A program made the position numbers and the translations under genes. A stretch of DNA of 61,170 nucleotides, from the NCBI GenBank assembly GCA_014384345.1, contig JACNGB010000026.1, positions 1-61,170 on the forward strand, written 5' to 3'. This document shows, piece after piece, positions 10,735 to 21,036 of the stretch. The notes beneath the pieces were generated by a model. The model was not told the origin of the DNA. It searched no databases and was given only the letters and a program-made list of their open reading frames with translations. Position 1 is the stretch's first letter; each line of letters starts with the position of its first letter. The DNA is from Candidatus Thioglobus pontius. Lineage in GTDB: Bacteria > Pseudomonadota > Gammaproteobacteria > PS1 > Pseudothioglobaceae.

Positions 10735-12039
10735 ATGAAACTGGTTTTAGGTCTTGGTGATACAGGTTTGTCAATCGTTCGGTTTTTATCAAAGCATAAT
10801 GTTGCTTACAGACTGGCTGATAGTCGCATACAACCCCCATTGTTATCTGACTATTTGTCAGAATTTTTAAGTTCAGCGCCCGCATTGGGTGATTGGACGC
10901 AAGATTTATTAACCGACATTGATGAAGTGTTTATTAGTCCTGGCATTGCGCAAACGCAAACTATTGTTGTCTGGGCAAGAGAAAAAAACATCCCAGTAAC
11001 CAGTGATATTGAATTATTTTCACGTTATGCTAAAGCGCCCGTTATTGGTATTACTGGCTCAAATGGCAAGTCAACAGTTACCCAATTATTGGGCGAAATG
11101 ATTGCCAATGAAGGTAAAAAAGTAGCGATAGGTGGCAATATTGGTAAACCTGCGCTTGATTGCTTGGATGATAAAATCGAATATTACGTGTTAGAGCTAT
11201 CTAGTTATCAGCTGGATTACACCAAAGAGTTAGACTTGTTAACAGGTGTTGTGCTTAATATTACTCCTGATCATCTTGATAGATATAAAAGTTTTGATGA
11301 TTATGTGGATTCAAAACTGAGTCTGTACCAATATTGCCAACATTTGGTGGTGAATATTGACGAGCCACTAGTGCCTAAGAAGCAATCAGCCAAACATTTC
11401 GGTGTGGATATGCCAAAACAGCCCACTGACTTTGGTACGGTAACTTGCCATGGTAGTTGTTATTTTTTAAAAGGTGATGATGTGCTGATGTATGTGGGCG
11501 ACATGCAGCTGATTGGCGAACACAATGTAACCAATGTATTGGCAGCACTTGCTTTGGGCGATCAAATTGGTCTTAGCACCGACGCCATGGTGGAAAGCAT
11601 TAAAAATTTTAAAGGCCTAGAGCATCGACTAGAATGGGTGGCTAAAAAACAAGGTGTTGATTACTATAATGATTCCAAAGCTACCAATGTCGCCTCAACA
11701 ATCACTGCAATTAGCGCATTAGTTGATCGCCATGAAAACATTGTATTGATTGCTGGTGGCGTTGCTAAGGATGAAGATTATTCAGAGTTATTTGAACTAA
11801 TTGATAAAGATGTTGCTAGTGTGGTATTAATTGGCCAGAGCGCAGAAACATTTGGAGAAGGTATTAATAAAGCTATTATTAGTTATGCCGATTCAATGAA
11901 TGAGGCAGTTAGTTTGGCGGGCGACATGGTTAATGATGGCGTGGTCTTGTTGTCTCCTGCCTGTGCTAGTTTTGATCTGTTTGACAATTTTGAACATCGT
12001 GGCCAGGTTTTTAAACAGGCTGTATTTAATGGCTCTTGA
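10735..12039 (+). CDS. murD: UDP-N-acetylmuramoylalanine--D-glutamate ligase
   Basis: GITGSNGKSTV, NITPDHLDRY, YYNDSKATN. Confidence 0.95.
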   Translation: MKLVLGLGDTGLSIVRFLSKHNVAYRLADSRIQPPLLSDYLSEFLSSAPALGDWTQDLLTDIDEVFISPGIAQTQTIVVWAREKNIPVTSDIELFSRYAKAPVIGITGSNGKSTVTQLLGEMIANEGKKVAIGGNIGKPALDCLDDKIEYYVLELSSYQLDYTKELDLLTGVVLNITPDHLDRYKSFDDYVDSKLSLYQYCQHLVVNIDEPLVPKKQSAKHFGVDMPKQPTDFGTVTCHGSCYFLKGDDVLMYVGDMQLIGEHNVTNVLAALALGDQIGLSTDAMVESIKNFKGLEHRLEWVAKKQGVDYYNDSKATNVASTITAISALVDRHENIVLIAGGVAKDEDYSELFELIDKDVASVVLIGQSAETFGEGINKAIISYADSMNEAVSLAGDMVNDGVVLLSPACASFDLFDNFEHRGQVFKQAVFNGS

Positions 12040-12970
12040 TAAAATTTAGCGATTTTTCAACATCACCTTGCGCTAGTCTCAACCCTTTAGTTTCGCTTTT
12101 TAGCCAAGTACTCTGGCGTTTACATAGTTGGCGGGTGGCAATAATGGCACGTTCAATCATCTTAGTCTCATCCATTTCTCCGTTTAAAAACTGCCAAGCT
12201 TGACGGTAGCCGACACAGCGAATCGAAGGCAAGTCTTCATGCAGACTTGTATCTTGTTTTAAAGCTTTAACCTCGTTAATAAAACCTTGTTTCATCATCT
12301 GATGAAAGCGAGTTTCAATACGCTGATGGAGTAAGGACCGATCAGGCATGAGAATAATTTTTTGAATTTTACAATCAAGCCCACCTTGTTTTTGCCCTTG
12401 TAATTTTGTGAGTGTTTGCCCACTGATATCAAATACTTCCAGCGCACGAGTAATTCGTTGAGAGTCGTTAGGATGGATTCTTTTTGCGGCAATAGGGTCA
12501 ATTTCTGTTAACTCTTTGTGTAATGCTTCACTGCCTCTTTCCTTGAGTAGTTGGTTAAATTTAAGTCGAGACTCATTGGTGGATTCTGGCAAATCTGATA
12601 GACCGTGTTCTAGCGCATTAAAATAAAATGAGGTGCCACCCACTAAAATCGGTAGTTCGTTGTTGGCAAAAGCTAAATTGATTTGCACTGTAGCATCGTT
12701 AACAAAATCTTGCGCCGAATACGACTCATTGGGTTTGCAAATGTCAACCAAATAATGAGGGTGTTTGGCCAGTGTTTGTTTATCTGGCTTAGCAGTTCCA
12801 ATGTTCATACCTTGGTAGATCAAAGCAGAGTCAACGCTAATCAATCTCGCCTTAATGTGCTGACTAATTTCGATAGCCAAATCGGTTTTTCCAGAGGCGG
12901 TAGGACCCATTAAAAACAGGGCGGTATTAGCAGGTGGATGGGGCACAAAGATCCTTGTATTAGTAAGCAT
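12026..12970 (-). CDS. miaA: tRNA dimethylallyltransferase
   Basis: LMGPTASGKTDLA, DSALIYQGMNIGTAKP, VGGTSFY. Confidence 0.95.
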   Translation of the reverse strand: MLTNTRIFVPHPPANTALFLMGPTASGKTDLAIEISQHIKARLISVDSALIYQGMNIGTAKPDKQTLAKHPHYLVDICKPNESYSAQDFVNDATVQINLAFANNELPILVGGTSFYFNALEHGLSDLPESTNESRLKFNQLLKERGSEALHKELTEIDPIAAKRIHPNDSQRITRALEVFDISGQTLTKLQGQKQGGLDCKIQKIILMPDRSLLHQRIETRFHQMMKQGFINEVKALKQDTSLHEDLPSIRCVGYRQAWQFLNGEMDETKMIERAIIATRQLCKRQSTWLKSETKGLRLAQGDVEKSLNFIKSH

Positions 12971-12993
12971 TTATAATAACTACCTAGATTATA

Positions 12994-14040
12994 ATGTCAG
13001 CATTAAAATTATTTGACAATAAATACATGTTTACAGTAGAAAATCAGGCCACTGGTAGTAGTTTTCAAGTTGAAAAAAATGAAATTATTCTTGATGGTGC
13101 AATGAGCAATGGTATTGGCTTCCCTTATGGGTGTAGAAATGGCTTTTGTGGCAAATGTAAAGCAACCTTGATTGAAGGCGAGGTGGATTATAAAGATGGC
13201 GTACCGCCAGGTTTGAGCGCTGAAGAGGTTGCTGATCGTATGATTCTGCCTTGTAAGTGTAGCGCCCAAAGCGATTTGTCTATTGTATTAACAGAGTTGA
13301 AAAGCGTTGCTGATATTGAGGTGAGAACACTGCCTTGTAAGGTGGATAAAATTGAGCATTTGAATCATGATGTTGCAAAGGTGGTTTTAAAGATTCCGGG
13401 TAATGAAGCGTTGCAATATTTAGCAGGGCAATACATTGATTTAATCCATCCTGATTTTGAGCCGCGCGCTTTTTCAATTGCCAATGCACCGCATAATACT
13501 GGATTAATTGAATTACACGTGCGTTTAATCTCAGGCGGTAAATTTACCAATTTTGTTTTTAATGAGCTGCAAGAAAAATCTTTATTAAAAATTGAAGGCC
13601 CTAAGGGTAGTTTTTATTTAAGAGAAACCAGTGAAAAGCCAATGATTATGGTGGCTGGTGGCACGGGATTTGGGCCAGTTAAGGCGATGGTTGAGCATGC
13701 CATTGAGTCAAACGCTCAAAGAAAAATTGATATTTATTGGGGCGCTCGAACTGAGCAAGACCTGTATACCGATCTGCCTCAAACCTGGGCTAAGGAATAT
13801 GATTACATTAATTTTATTCCCGTATTGTCTCAAGCGGATGAGCAGTGGCAAGGTCGCACAGGTTATGTGCATGAAGCTGTGTTAGCAGATTTTGAAACGC
13901 TGACTAATTATGAAGTATATGCTTGTGGTCCGCCAGAGATGGTGCGTTCAGCAGCTAATACCTTTGTTAAAAAAGGTATGTTTGAAAATAATTTTTATAA
14001 TGATAGCTTTGATTTTGCTTATCAGGCAGGTCAGTCATGA
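12994..14040 (+). CDS. 2Fe-2S ferredoxin/NAD(P)H-flavin reductase (CDP-6-deoxy-delta-3,4-glucoseen reductase-like)
   Basis: CRNGFCGKCKATL Fe-S motif; RAFSIAN and GGTGFGPVKAM FNR motifs. Confidence 0.88.
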   Translation: MSALKLFDNKYMFTVENQATGSSFQVEKNEIILDGAMSNGIGFPYGCRNGFCGKCKATLIEGEVDYKDGVPPGLSAEEVADRMILPCKCSAQSDLSIVLTELKSVADIEVRTLPCKVDKIEHLNHDVAKVVLKIPGNEALQYLAGQYIDLIHPDFEPRAFSIANAPHNTGLIELHVRLISGGKFTNFVFNELQEKSLLKIEGPKGSFYLRETSEKPMIMVAGGTGFGPVKAMVEHAIESNAQRKIDIYWGARTEQDLYTDLPQTWAKEYDYINFIPVLSQADEQWQGRTGYVHEAVLADFETLTNYEVYACGPPEMVRSAANTFVKKGMFENNFYNDSFDFAYQAGQS

Positions 14041-14345
14041 GCGATATGCAACAACATTTAACCGAGCAATTGCAAACAGCATTCTCACCCAGCTATTTAG
14101 AAGTACTTAATGAGTCTTGTAATCACGCAGGCCCAGCAGCTGAGTCACACTTTAAATTGATTGTGGTGAGTGAACAGTTTGATGATCTTGCCTTAATCGC
14201 AAGACACCGCTTAATTAATCAATTATTTAAAGAAGAGTTAACGCATATCCATGCATTGGCTATGCACACTTATACGCCAGATGAATGGCAAAAAAAGCAG
14301 GGCGCACCCGCTTCACCACAATGCTCAGGCGGACATTTATCCTAG
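14037..14345 (+). CDS. BolA family protein
   Basis: NESCNHAGPAAESHFKLIVVSEQF typical of BolA. Confidence 0.88.
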   Translation: MSDMQQHLTEQLQTAFSPSYLEVLNESCNHAGPAAESHFKLIVVSEQFDDLALIARHRLINQLFKEELTHIHALAMHTYTPDEWQKKQGAPASPQCSGGHLS

Positions 14346-15892
14346 CAATCGTTAGATATTGTTTATATGCATCTGTGTTATTACTGGGTGCGTGTAGTGC
14401 TCAAAGTGGCGCTAAAGAGGCGTTATCTTCTGTTAAACCCGATAGTATTAACGAGAAATCGGTTGCTACTAAGGTTGAACAAGATCTTTGGCGTTATATT
14501 GTTAATCGCTCAAACCTAAAAGCACCTGATGACAAGCATTTATATTGGCATATTGATTGGTTTAAAAAACACCCTGATTATTTAACGCGCATTACTAAGC
14601 GTGCACAGCCATATCTATATTTAGTGACTCAAGAGGTTGAGCGTGCAGGCTTGCCATTGGAAATTGCACTTTTACCAATTGTTGAATCTGCCTATTATCC
14701 TTTTTCTTATTCACATGGTACTGCTTCAGGCTTATGGCAATTTATTCCATCAACAGGAAAGTTATACGGCTTAAAAGACAGTTGGTGGTATGACGCCAGA
14801 CGCGATGTATTAGCCTCTACTAAGGCAGCGGTTAAATATCTTAAAAATTTAAAAAAGCTGTTCAAGGGTGATATGTTGCTGGCTATTGCTGCTTATAATT
14901 CAGGTCCAGGTCGTGTACAAAAAGCGATACGTGCCAATAAGTCACAAGGAAAGCCAACAGATTTTTGGCATTTAGAATTACCTAAAGAGACACGCGGCTA
15001 TGTGCCTAGATTATTAGCAGTAACTGAGCTGATTAAGCATCCAGAGAAATACACACAAACCATTACCCCAGTTGCTAATCAACCTGCACTATCTTCTATA
15101 AAACTAAACACTCAATTTGATTTAGCACTCATTGCACAATGGGCTGAGTTGGAGTTAGAGCAATTGTATACATTAAATCCTGGACTGAAGCGCTGGGCGA
15201 CACCAAGTAGTAATCATTACACATTGCTACTACCAATTAACAACATGGGTTTGTTTAAACAAGCGCTAGAAAACAATCCAACTATGGATCGACTTAAGTG
15301 GGTTCGACACCAAGTTAAACAGGGGGATAGCTTAAGTCAAATTGCTCAACAATACAGAACCACTATTGAGCAAATCACCAATGTGAATAAGTTAGATAAC
15401 CATTTGATTAAAGTGGGCGAGCATTTGATCGTGCCGATTGCCCAACAGCAAACAGCAGATTACGTTTTATCTGAGTCTGAGCGTGAAAAAGATCGCTTGA
15501 GTAAGCGCTCTGCCCGCCAAGTGATTCATCAGGTTAAATCGGGTGATAGTTTGTGGGGCATTGCCAATAAGTACAAAGTCAGCGTTAACAATTTAATTAA
15601 ATGGAATCATTTGAAAGATGTAAAGACGTTACCAGTAGGTAAACGTTTAACAATATGGCAGAAAAAATCTACACCTGTTAAAGATTTGTCTTCGGTAGTT
15701 CAGCAGGGTTTAAATATTGATCGAAAAGTGATTTATCGAGTCAAAAGTGGTGATAATTTATCAGTCATTGCTAACAAGTTTAATGTGAGCGTGTCACAGC
15801 TTAAATCTTGGAATCAGTTGGGTAATAAACCCCTGCAGCCTGGGCAAAAGTTAACCATTATGGTTAATGTAATTAATACCAAACTAAGATAA
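14321..15892 (+). CDS. mltD: membrane-bound lytic murein transglycosylase D with LysM repeats; ORF track starts at 14285
   Basis: SLT motif ALLPIVESAYYPFSYSHGTASGLWQFIPSTG; three LysM-like segments; lipobox LLLGAC with start at MLRRTF. Confidence 0.92.
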   Translation: MLRRTFILAIVRYCLYASVLLLGACSAQSGAKEALSSVKPDSINEKSVATKVEQDLWRYIVNRSNLKAPDDKHLYWHIDWFKKHPDYLTRITKRAQPYLYLVTQEVERAGLPLEIALLPIVESAYYPFSYSHGTASGLWQFIPSTGKLYGLKDSWWYDARRDVLASTKAAVKYLKNLKKLFKGDMLLAIAAYNSGPGRVQKAIRANKSQGKPTDFWHLELPKETRGYVPRLLAVTELIKHPEKYTQTITPVANQPALSSIKLNTQFDLALIAQWAELELEQLYTLNPGLKRWATPSSNHYTLLLPINNMGLFKQALENNPTMDRLKWVRHQVKQGDSLSQIAQQYRTTIEQITNVNKLDNHLIKVGEHLIVPIAQQQTADYVLSESEREKDRLSKRSARQVIHQVKSGDSLWGIANKYKVSVNNLIKWNHLKDVKTLPVGKRLTIWQKKSTPVKDLSSVVQQGLNIDRKVIYRVKSGDNLSVIANKFNVSVSQLKSWNQLGNKPLQPGQKLTIMVNVINTKLR

Positions 15893-15897
15893 CCTTT

Positions 15898-16584
15898 ATG
15901 AACATTCTCCCTATTAATAAAATTATTGTTGCCAGTTTCGCTTTCGCACTAACGCATTGGAAAAAAATTATCGAAATTTCGATTCTGCCAGTGGCTGTTT
16001 CATTACCTTTTTTGTTTATCTTGCCACAAATGTTTGAGCTGATGGAAGTGGCATTTCAAGGTGGCGATATAACCACTGTTACATTGCCCGATAATCTAAT
16101 GTTGTATCTGGTGTTGTTTTTATATGGCTATGTTAATGTTTCTATCAACATCTATCGTTTGGTTATTTTAGGCCCTCAAAGTGTTTCTATTAAAACGCCA
16201 ATTGTTAACCTATCTCAAATTGCGCGTTTTGTTGGGCTAACCTTAATGGTTGGTTTTGTCACAACGGTGCCAGTTATGTTGACGGGCATTGGTTTTTTGC
16301 AACTAATTATTTATTTTTTAATCATTCCTGTGACACTTAACTTTATTAATATTGCCATTGGAGAGCCTTCAAAATATAAGTGGCAACTTAACTTTGTAAC
16401 TCAGGCTAATTTATTTTTATTACAAGCTATTATTCCGGCGTTAATCGGCATGATTGCCAGCATTCTGTTTAGCTCAATCGGCTTGCCTGAAATGTTTGAG
16501 TGGAGTGTTAAAGTGATTGTATTTTATTGGAGTGTGATTAATCTAGCGTTGTGTTATCAATTAATACAGGCGCATAAAGATTAA
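15898..16584 (+). CDS. hypothetical multi-TM membrane protein
   Basis: ORF with hydrophobic segments, no family recognised. Confidence 0.6.
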   Translation: MNILPINKIIVASFAFALTHWKKIIEISILPVAVSLPFLFILPQMFELMEVAFQGGDITTVTLPDNLMLYLVLFLYGYVNVSINIYRLVILGPQSVSIKTPIVNLSQIARFVGLTLMVGFVTTVPVMLTGIGFLQLIIYFLIIPVTLNFINIAIGEPSKYKWQLNFVTQANLFLLQAIIPALIGMIASILFSSIGLPEMFEWSVKVIVFYWSVINLALCYQLIQAHKD

Positions 16585-17435
16585 TATTTCAATGTAAATC
16601 CTTTTGGATAACGCATATCGTAAGTCGCCTTATTCAACTTTCGTAGTGGGATTTTTTTTCTAAGCTGAGCATAAATGTCGACAAATTTTTGCAGTCGTTG
16701 CGGTTGTTGATTGTAACCTAGCACAACTGTAATATTAGGCTCAAGATGTAAAGTGTCAATGTTGCTGCGAGTGAATGTGTTAATCGTAAATGTTTCTAAT
16801 TGTGCTTGGTAGGCTTGATAATCTGCATGTAAAGATTTGGCATTTTCAACCTCATCAGCAGAGCGGAGTTCGATGAAATTTTCTGCACTTTCTGCACTTT
16901 CTGCACTTTCTGCACTTTCTGCACTTTCTGCACTTTCTGCACTTTCTGCACTTTCTGCACTTTCTGCACTTTCTGACTGATGATAGAGTAAATTTTTTGG
17001 TTTGATTAGCTTACCTTGTTGTGTGATATAACCTTGGCAATTAGTAGTTTTAGGTGTTGTGCAATCAATATTTTGCCAACGGGTTGCCACTTGATGGGTG
17101 GTAATATGTATGTCGATAACATCTAGCAATGAGCGCTTTACTTGCGCAGTTAACACCCAAGGTTGCTGTTCAAGTGTTTGTTTAATGTTGGATAGGTCTA
17201 ATTGATGCAACTCTACCACCAAAGGTTTTATTTGTTGCTCTAAGGTAGTTTGAGAGACAAGCTCAGGATGGTCGATAGACCAGTTTAGCGTTACTTTAAG
17301 CAGTTTGGTCGGGTTGTACTGGTTCCAGCCCCAAGCAATTAAAGCGGTTAAAGTTATCAGTAGCACCGGCTTAATCCAATACTTAATGAGTTGAAGCGCT
17401 GAGCGTCTACGTCTATTACGTTTTTTAAACTTCAT
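16581..17435 (-). CDS. ftsQ: cell division protein FtsQ (POTRA) with internal SAE repeat insertion
   Basis: Position after ddlB; single N-terminal TM; RYPKGFTLKY C-terminus. Confidence 0.85.
   Translation of the reverse strand: MKFKKRNRRRRSALQLIKYWIKPVLLITLTALIAWGWNQYNPTKLLKVTLNWSIDHPELVSQTTLEQQIKPLVVELHQLDLSNIKQTLEQQPWVLTAQVKRSLLDVIDIHITTHQVATRWQNIDCTTPKTTNCQGYITQQGKLIKPKNLLYHQSESAESAESAESAESAESAESAESAESAESAENFIELRSADEVENAKSLHADYQAYQAQLETFTINTFTRSNIDTLHLEPNITVVLGYNQQPQRLQKFVDIYAQLRKKIPLRKLNKATYDMRYPKGFTLKY
16881..16970. repeat. perfect 9-bp tandem repeat, 10 copies of TTCTGCACT (minus-strand protein (Ser-Ala-Glu)n)
   Basis: Direct count from sequence; followed by partial copy TTCTG at 16971-16975. 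Confidence 0.98.
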
Positions 17436-18306
17436 TCGCTATTTGTTTAACGAGTTGATCAAAATCAATATGAGCCGCTTCAGCGGCCATGGGCACCAAA
17501 GAGTGAGAAGTCATACCCGGCACTGTATTAATCTCGAGCAAATAAGGCTGGTTGTTTTTATCCATAATAAAATCTATCCTGCCCCAGCCCGATGCACCAA
17601 TGGTCTTGAACGCTTTGAGCGCTAACATTTGCAGGTGGCGTTCTGCTTCGGCATCTAAGCCGCAAGGGCAGAGGTATTGAGTGGTGTTGGAATGATACTT
17701 GGACTCATAATTATAGAAATCTTGATCGGAGATAATCTTAATTACCGGCAAGGTTGTATCACCCAAAATAGCCACGGTATATTCATCGCCCTCAATCCAT
17801 CGCTCAATTAACACTTGATCATCATATTGCCAGGCTAATTCGAGCGCATCAGTTAATTGATCACGCTCATTCACTTTGCTAATACCAATGCTAGAGCCTT
17901 CACACACAGGCTTAACTGCCCAAGGCAGTGGGAAGTCAATTAAAGGGACGGGGTTGTTTTTAATGGCTAAGGCAGAGCTGGCAAGTGGCAAGCTGGCAGT
18001 TGCCCAAAGCTGTTTACTTAAGTGTTTGTTCATACCTTGTGCGCTGGCATTCGCATTAGAGCCGGTGTAGGCAATGTTTCGACTTTCTAGCTGTTGTTGA
18101 ATGAAGCCGTCTTCGCCACCACGACCATGTAGAACGATAAAGGCTAGATCAAAGGTAGTTTGCCAAAGTTGATCAAGATTGTCACCTTGCCAATCAAACT
18201 TAAAGCAGGGGATATGTTGATTGGTTAAAGCTTGATAAACTGCTTTACCACTTTTTAATGACACCGATCGTTCGGCTGAGTTACCACCCATTAATACAGC
18301 AATCAT
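17425..18306 (-). CDS. ddlB: D-alanine--D-alanine ligase
   Basis: VLMGGNSAERSVSLKSG, HGRGGEDG, LEINTVPGMTSHSL. Confidence 0.95.
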   Translation of the reverse strand: MIAVLMGGNSAERSVSLKSGKAVYQALTNQHIPCFKFDWQGDNLDQLWQTTFDLAFIVLHGRGGEDGFIQQQLESRNIAYTGSNANASAQGMNKHLSKQLWATASLPLASSALAIKNNPVPLIDFPLPWAVKPVCEGSSIGISKVNERDQLTDALELAWQYDDQVLIERWIEGDEYTVAILGDTTLPVIKIISDQDFYNYESKYHSNTTQYLCPCGLDAEAERHLQMLALKAFKTIGASGWGRIDFIMDKNNQPYLLEINTVPGMTSHSLVPMAAEAAHIDFDQLVKQIANEV

Positions 18307-19136
18307 ATAATTATTAATTCAGTTTCCAAGTTAATATTAAACTTGGATTTTACGGTTTGTTGAATGTGAGTAATGAGGTTTTCAATATCACTGGCCGTTG
18401 CTTTGTTTTGATTAATGATGAAATTAGCATGCTTGTTAGAAACACAAGCGCCACCAACACAATGTCCTTTAAGATTTGCTAGTTCAATGAGCTCTGCGGC
18501 ATATTGACCAGGTGGATTTTTAAACACACTGCCACAGCTAGGTAAGCCAATCGGTTGCGAGGCGTTTCTTTTGAGTAGCAATTGTTTAACATCTTGATCA
18601 GATTTTTCAGTGTTAAAAGCCAGTTTGGCGGCGACAAAAAATTCATCAGCGTGTTTTGGTGTTACTTGTCGGTAGCTAATGTTGAATTCATCAACCGAGC
18701 GCCAAAATACTTCACCAGATGAATTCATGGTTTGCACTTGCACAACGTATTGCCAAAATTCTGATCCAAAAGCACCAGCATTCATGGCTAATGCGCCACC
18801 AACAGTGCCTGGAATTGCGCTTAAAAACTCTCCACCATATTGATGTTGAGAGTGAATAAAGCGCGATAGTTTGGCTAATGTTGTGCCCGCACTAACGCTA
18901 ATAGTGGAATGGTTAATTGATAGAGCGTTGAGCTGAGTAAGCTTAACAACAACCCCATTAAAGCCTTGATCACGAATGAGTAGATTACTACCCAGGCCAA
19001 CAAAAACAACAGCTTGTGTATTGGTGGATAAAAAATCAGCTAATGCTTGAATGCTATTTGGTGTGAAAAAATCTTGAGCAAGTCCACCGCTACGCAAAGA
19101 GCAGTGTGAGGCCATTGGTTCATTATGCTTTAACAC
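18303..19136 (-). CDS. murB: UDP-N-acetylmuramate dehydrogenase
   Basis: LGSNLLIRDQGF, SAIPGTVGGALAMNAGAFG, SCGSVFKNP. Confidence 0.95.
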   Translation of the reverse strand: MLKHNEPMASHCSLRSGGLAQDFFTPNSIQALADFLSTNTQAVVFVGLGSNLLIRDQGFNGVVVKLTQLNALSINHSTISVSAGTTLAKLSRFIHSQHQYGGEFLSAIPGTVGGALAMNAGAFGSEFWQYVVQVQTMNSSGEVFWRSVDEFNISYRQVTPKHADEFFVAAKLAFNTEKSDQDVKQLLLKRNASQPIGLPSCGSVFKNPPGQYAAELIELANLKGHCVGGACVSNKHANFIINQNKATASDIENLITHIQQTVKSKFNINLETELIII

Positions 19137-19144
19137 AGTTTGAT

Positions 19145-20566
19145 TTAGTTGTAATGCGCTTTTAGCAAGCTGGGCAGGGTGTGAATATCACCTGCACCCA
19201 GGGTAAGCAATACATCGTTTTGACCGATAACATTAGGCAAAACGTCAATCACCTCTTGAGTTTCTTTAATAACAACTGGCTCAAGAGAGGAGCGTAAGCG
19301 AATTGCTTCTGCCAACGTTGAACTGCTAATGTGAGCAATAGGCTGCTCACTAGCGGGATAAATATCTAATAAAATCAGGCCGTCTGCATCAGACAAGCTG
19401 CGCGCAAAGTCATCAAATAAATCTCTGGTTCTGGAATAGCGATGTGGCTGGAAAATAACCACTAAGCGTTTATCAGGATAGGTGTTTTTTAATGAGTTAA
19501 AAATTGCGTTAATTTCAACAGGATGGTGGCCATAATCATCAAACAGATTAACGGCCTGATGGTTGATGGTTAATTGTTGATGGTAGTCCAGCCTTCGGGC
19601 AACACCAGTAAAATCACTCAAAGCAGATTGAATAATGTCAACCTCAATTTCAAGCTCACAACAAATGCCAATAGCAGCCAATGTATTTAGAATATTGTGT
19701 TGGCCAATTAAGTTTAGCTGGACTGAAAAAGGCTGTTTGTAAAATGCTTTGCTGTGAGTACATGTTACGTCGAAATGCATTTGCATGCCAACTTGGGTGA
19801 TGTTAGTTGCGCGTATGTCAGCATTTGAGCTAATACCGTAGCTGACTACGCTGCGATGAATGTCATTGATAATCGCGCCGACGCCATCGTCGTCTGAGCA
19901 AACAAGGCAGGTGCCGTAAAAAGGTAGGTTTGAAGTAAAACTAACAAAAGCGTCTTTTAGTTGCTGAAAATCGTTGTTGTAGGTCGCCATATGATCTTCA
20001 TCAATATTGGTGATTACGCTAAGCATGGGTTGCAAGTGTAAGAAAGAACCATCTGATTCGTCTGCCTCGGCAATTAGATAGTCGCTTTCGCCTAATTTTG
20101 CATTAATGCCACTAGAGTTTAAAATGCCACCAATGATATAAGTAGGATCTAATTGCGCACGATTTAAAATATGAGTAATAATGCTGGTTGTTGTAGTCTT
20201 TCCATGTGTTCCTGCCACTGCAATACCAAATCGAAAGCGCATAATCTCTGCCAGCATTTCTGCTCTAGGTACAATTGGAATGTGTTGTTGTTGTGCTGCA
20301 ACTAGCTCAACATTCAATGGATCAATAGCACTAGAAACAACCACAGCTTGAGCATTACTAATCTGATCTTCACGGTGTTGATAATGAATTTGACAACCCA
20401 TGCTTTCCAAACGTTCGGTGATCTTATTTTTAGCAATATCAGAGCCAGAAATTTGATAGCCTAAATTATGAAGCACCTCGGCAATGCCGCTCATGCCAGA
20501 GCCGCCAATACCAATAAAATGAATTTTACTAATTTTAGATTTGGAAACTTGTCTTAAATCTTTCAT
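19145..20566 (-). CDS. murC: UDP-N-acetylmuramate--L-alanine ligase
   Basis: IHFIGIGGSGMSGIAEVL, GTHGKTTTTS, DDYGHHPVEI. Confidence 0.96.
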   Translation of the reverse strand: MKDLRQVSKSKISKIHFIGIGGSGMSGIAEVLHNLGYQISGSDIAKNKITERLESMGCQIHYQHREDQISNAQAVVVSSAIDPLNVELVAAQQQHIPIVPRAEMLAEIMRFRFGIAVAGTHGKTTTTSIITHILNRAQLDPTYIIGGILNSSGINAKLGESDYLIAEADESDGSFLHLQPMLSVITNIDEDHMATYNNDFQQLKDAFVSFTSNLPFYGTCLVCSDDDGVGAIINDIHRSVVSYGISSNADIRATNITQVGMQMHFDVTCTHSKAFYKQPFSVQLNLIGQHNILNTLAAIGICCELEIEVDIIQSALSDFTGVARRLDYHQQLTINHQAVNLFDDYGHHPVEINAIFNSLKNTYPDKRLVVIFQPHRYSRTRDLFDDFARSLSDADGLILLDIYPASEQPIAHISSSTLAEAIRLRSSLEPVVIKETQEVIDVLPNVIGQNDVLLTLGAGDIHTLPSLLKAHYN

Positions 20567-21036
20567 GCTTGAATAGCGCTAACGATGCAAATTACCTGAA
20601 TTCCCTTGCCTTGTCCAAAAGCAGTGAGCCCTTCGCCCGTGGTGGCAGTGATGCCAACATCACTGGTTGTCAAGTTGAGTAGTTTTGCAATGTTGGTTTT
20701 TATTTGATCAATTTTGGGAGAAATTTTTGGCACTAAGCATTCAATAGAAATGGCGACATGCTGTATCTCGAGATTGTTCAGTTCGGTCAAAGCTAGTTTT
20801 AAATATTCCTTACTATCAGTTATACCTTGTTGGCATAGCTCGTCAGCTCGCGCGCCTAATATATTAACTCCGGTTAATGATGAGATGGCATTGGTGAGCG
20901 CATGTAGTAATACATCACCATCGCTATTGGCTCGTAAGCCTTGCTCATGATCAAAATCCACGCCAGCTAATAGTAATGGCTTATTATTAACTTCAAATGC
21001 ATGTGAGTCTTGTCCAAGGCCGGTTTTAAATTTCAT
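20563..21036 (-). CDS. ispF: 2-C-methyl-D-erythritol 2,4-cyclodiphosphate synthase
   Basis: GQDSHAF, SDGDVLLHALTNA, TTGEGLTAFGQGKGI. Confidence 0.95.
   Translation of the reverse strand: MKFKTGLGQDSHAFEVNNKPLLLAGVDFDHEQGLRANSDGDVLLHALTNAISSLTGVNILGARADELCQQGITDSKEYLKLALTELNNLEIQHVAISIECLVPKISPKIDQIKTNIAKLLNLTTSDVGITATTGEGLTAFGQGKGIQVICIVSAIQA

Noticed and set aside
16881-16970. Possible CRISPR or phase-variable frameshift tract in ftsQ
   Set aside because: 9-bp units keep frame and have no spacers; it is a coding microsatellite that alters length only.
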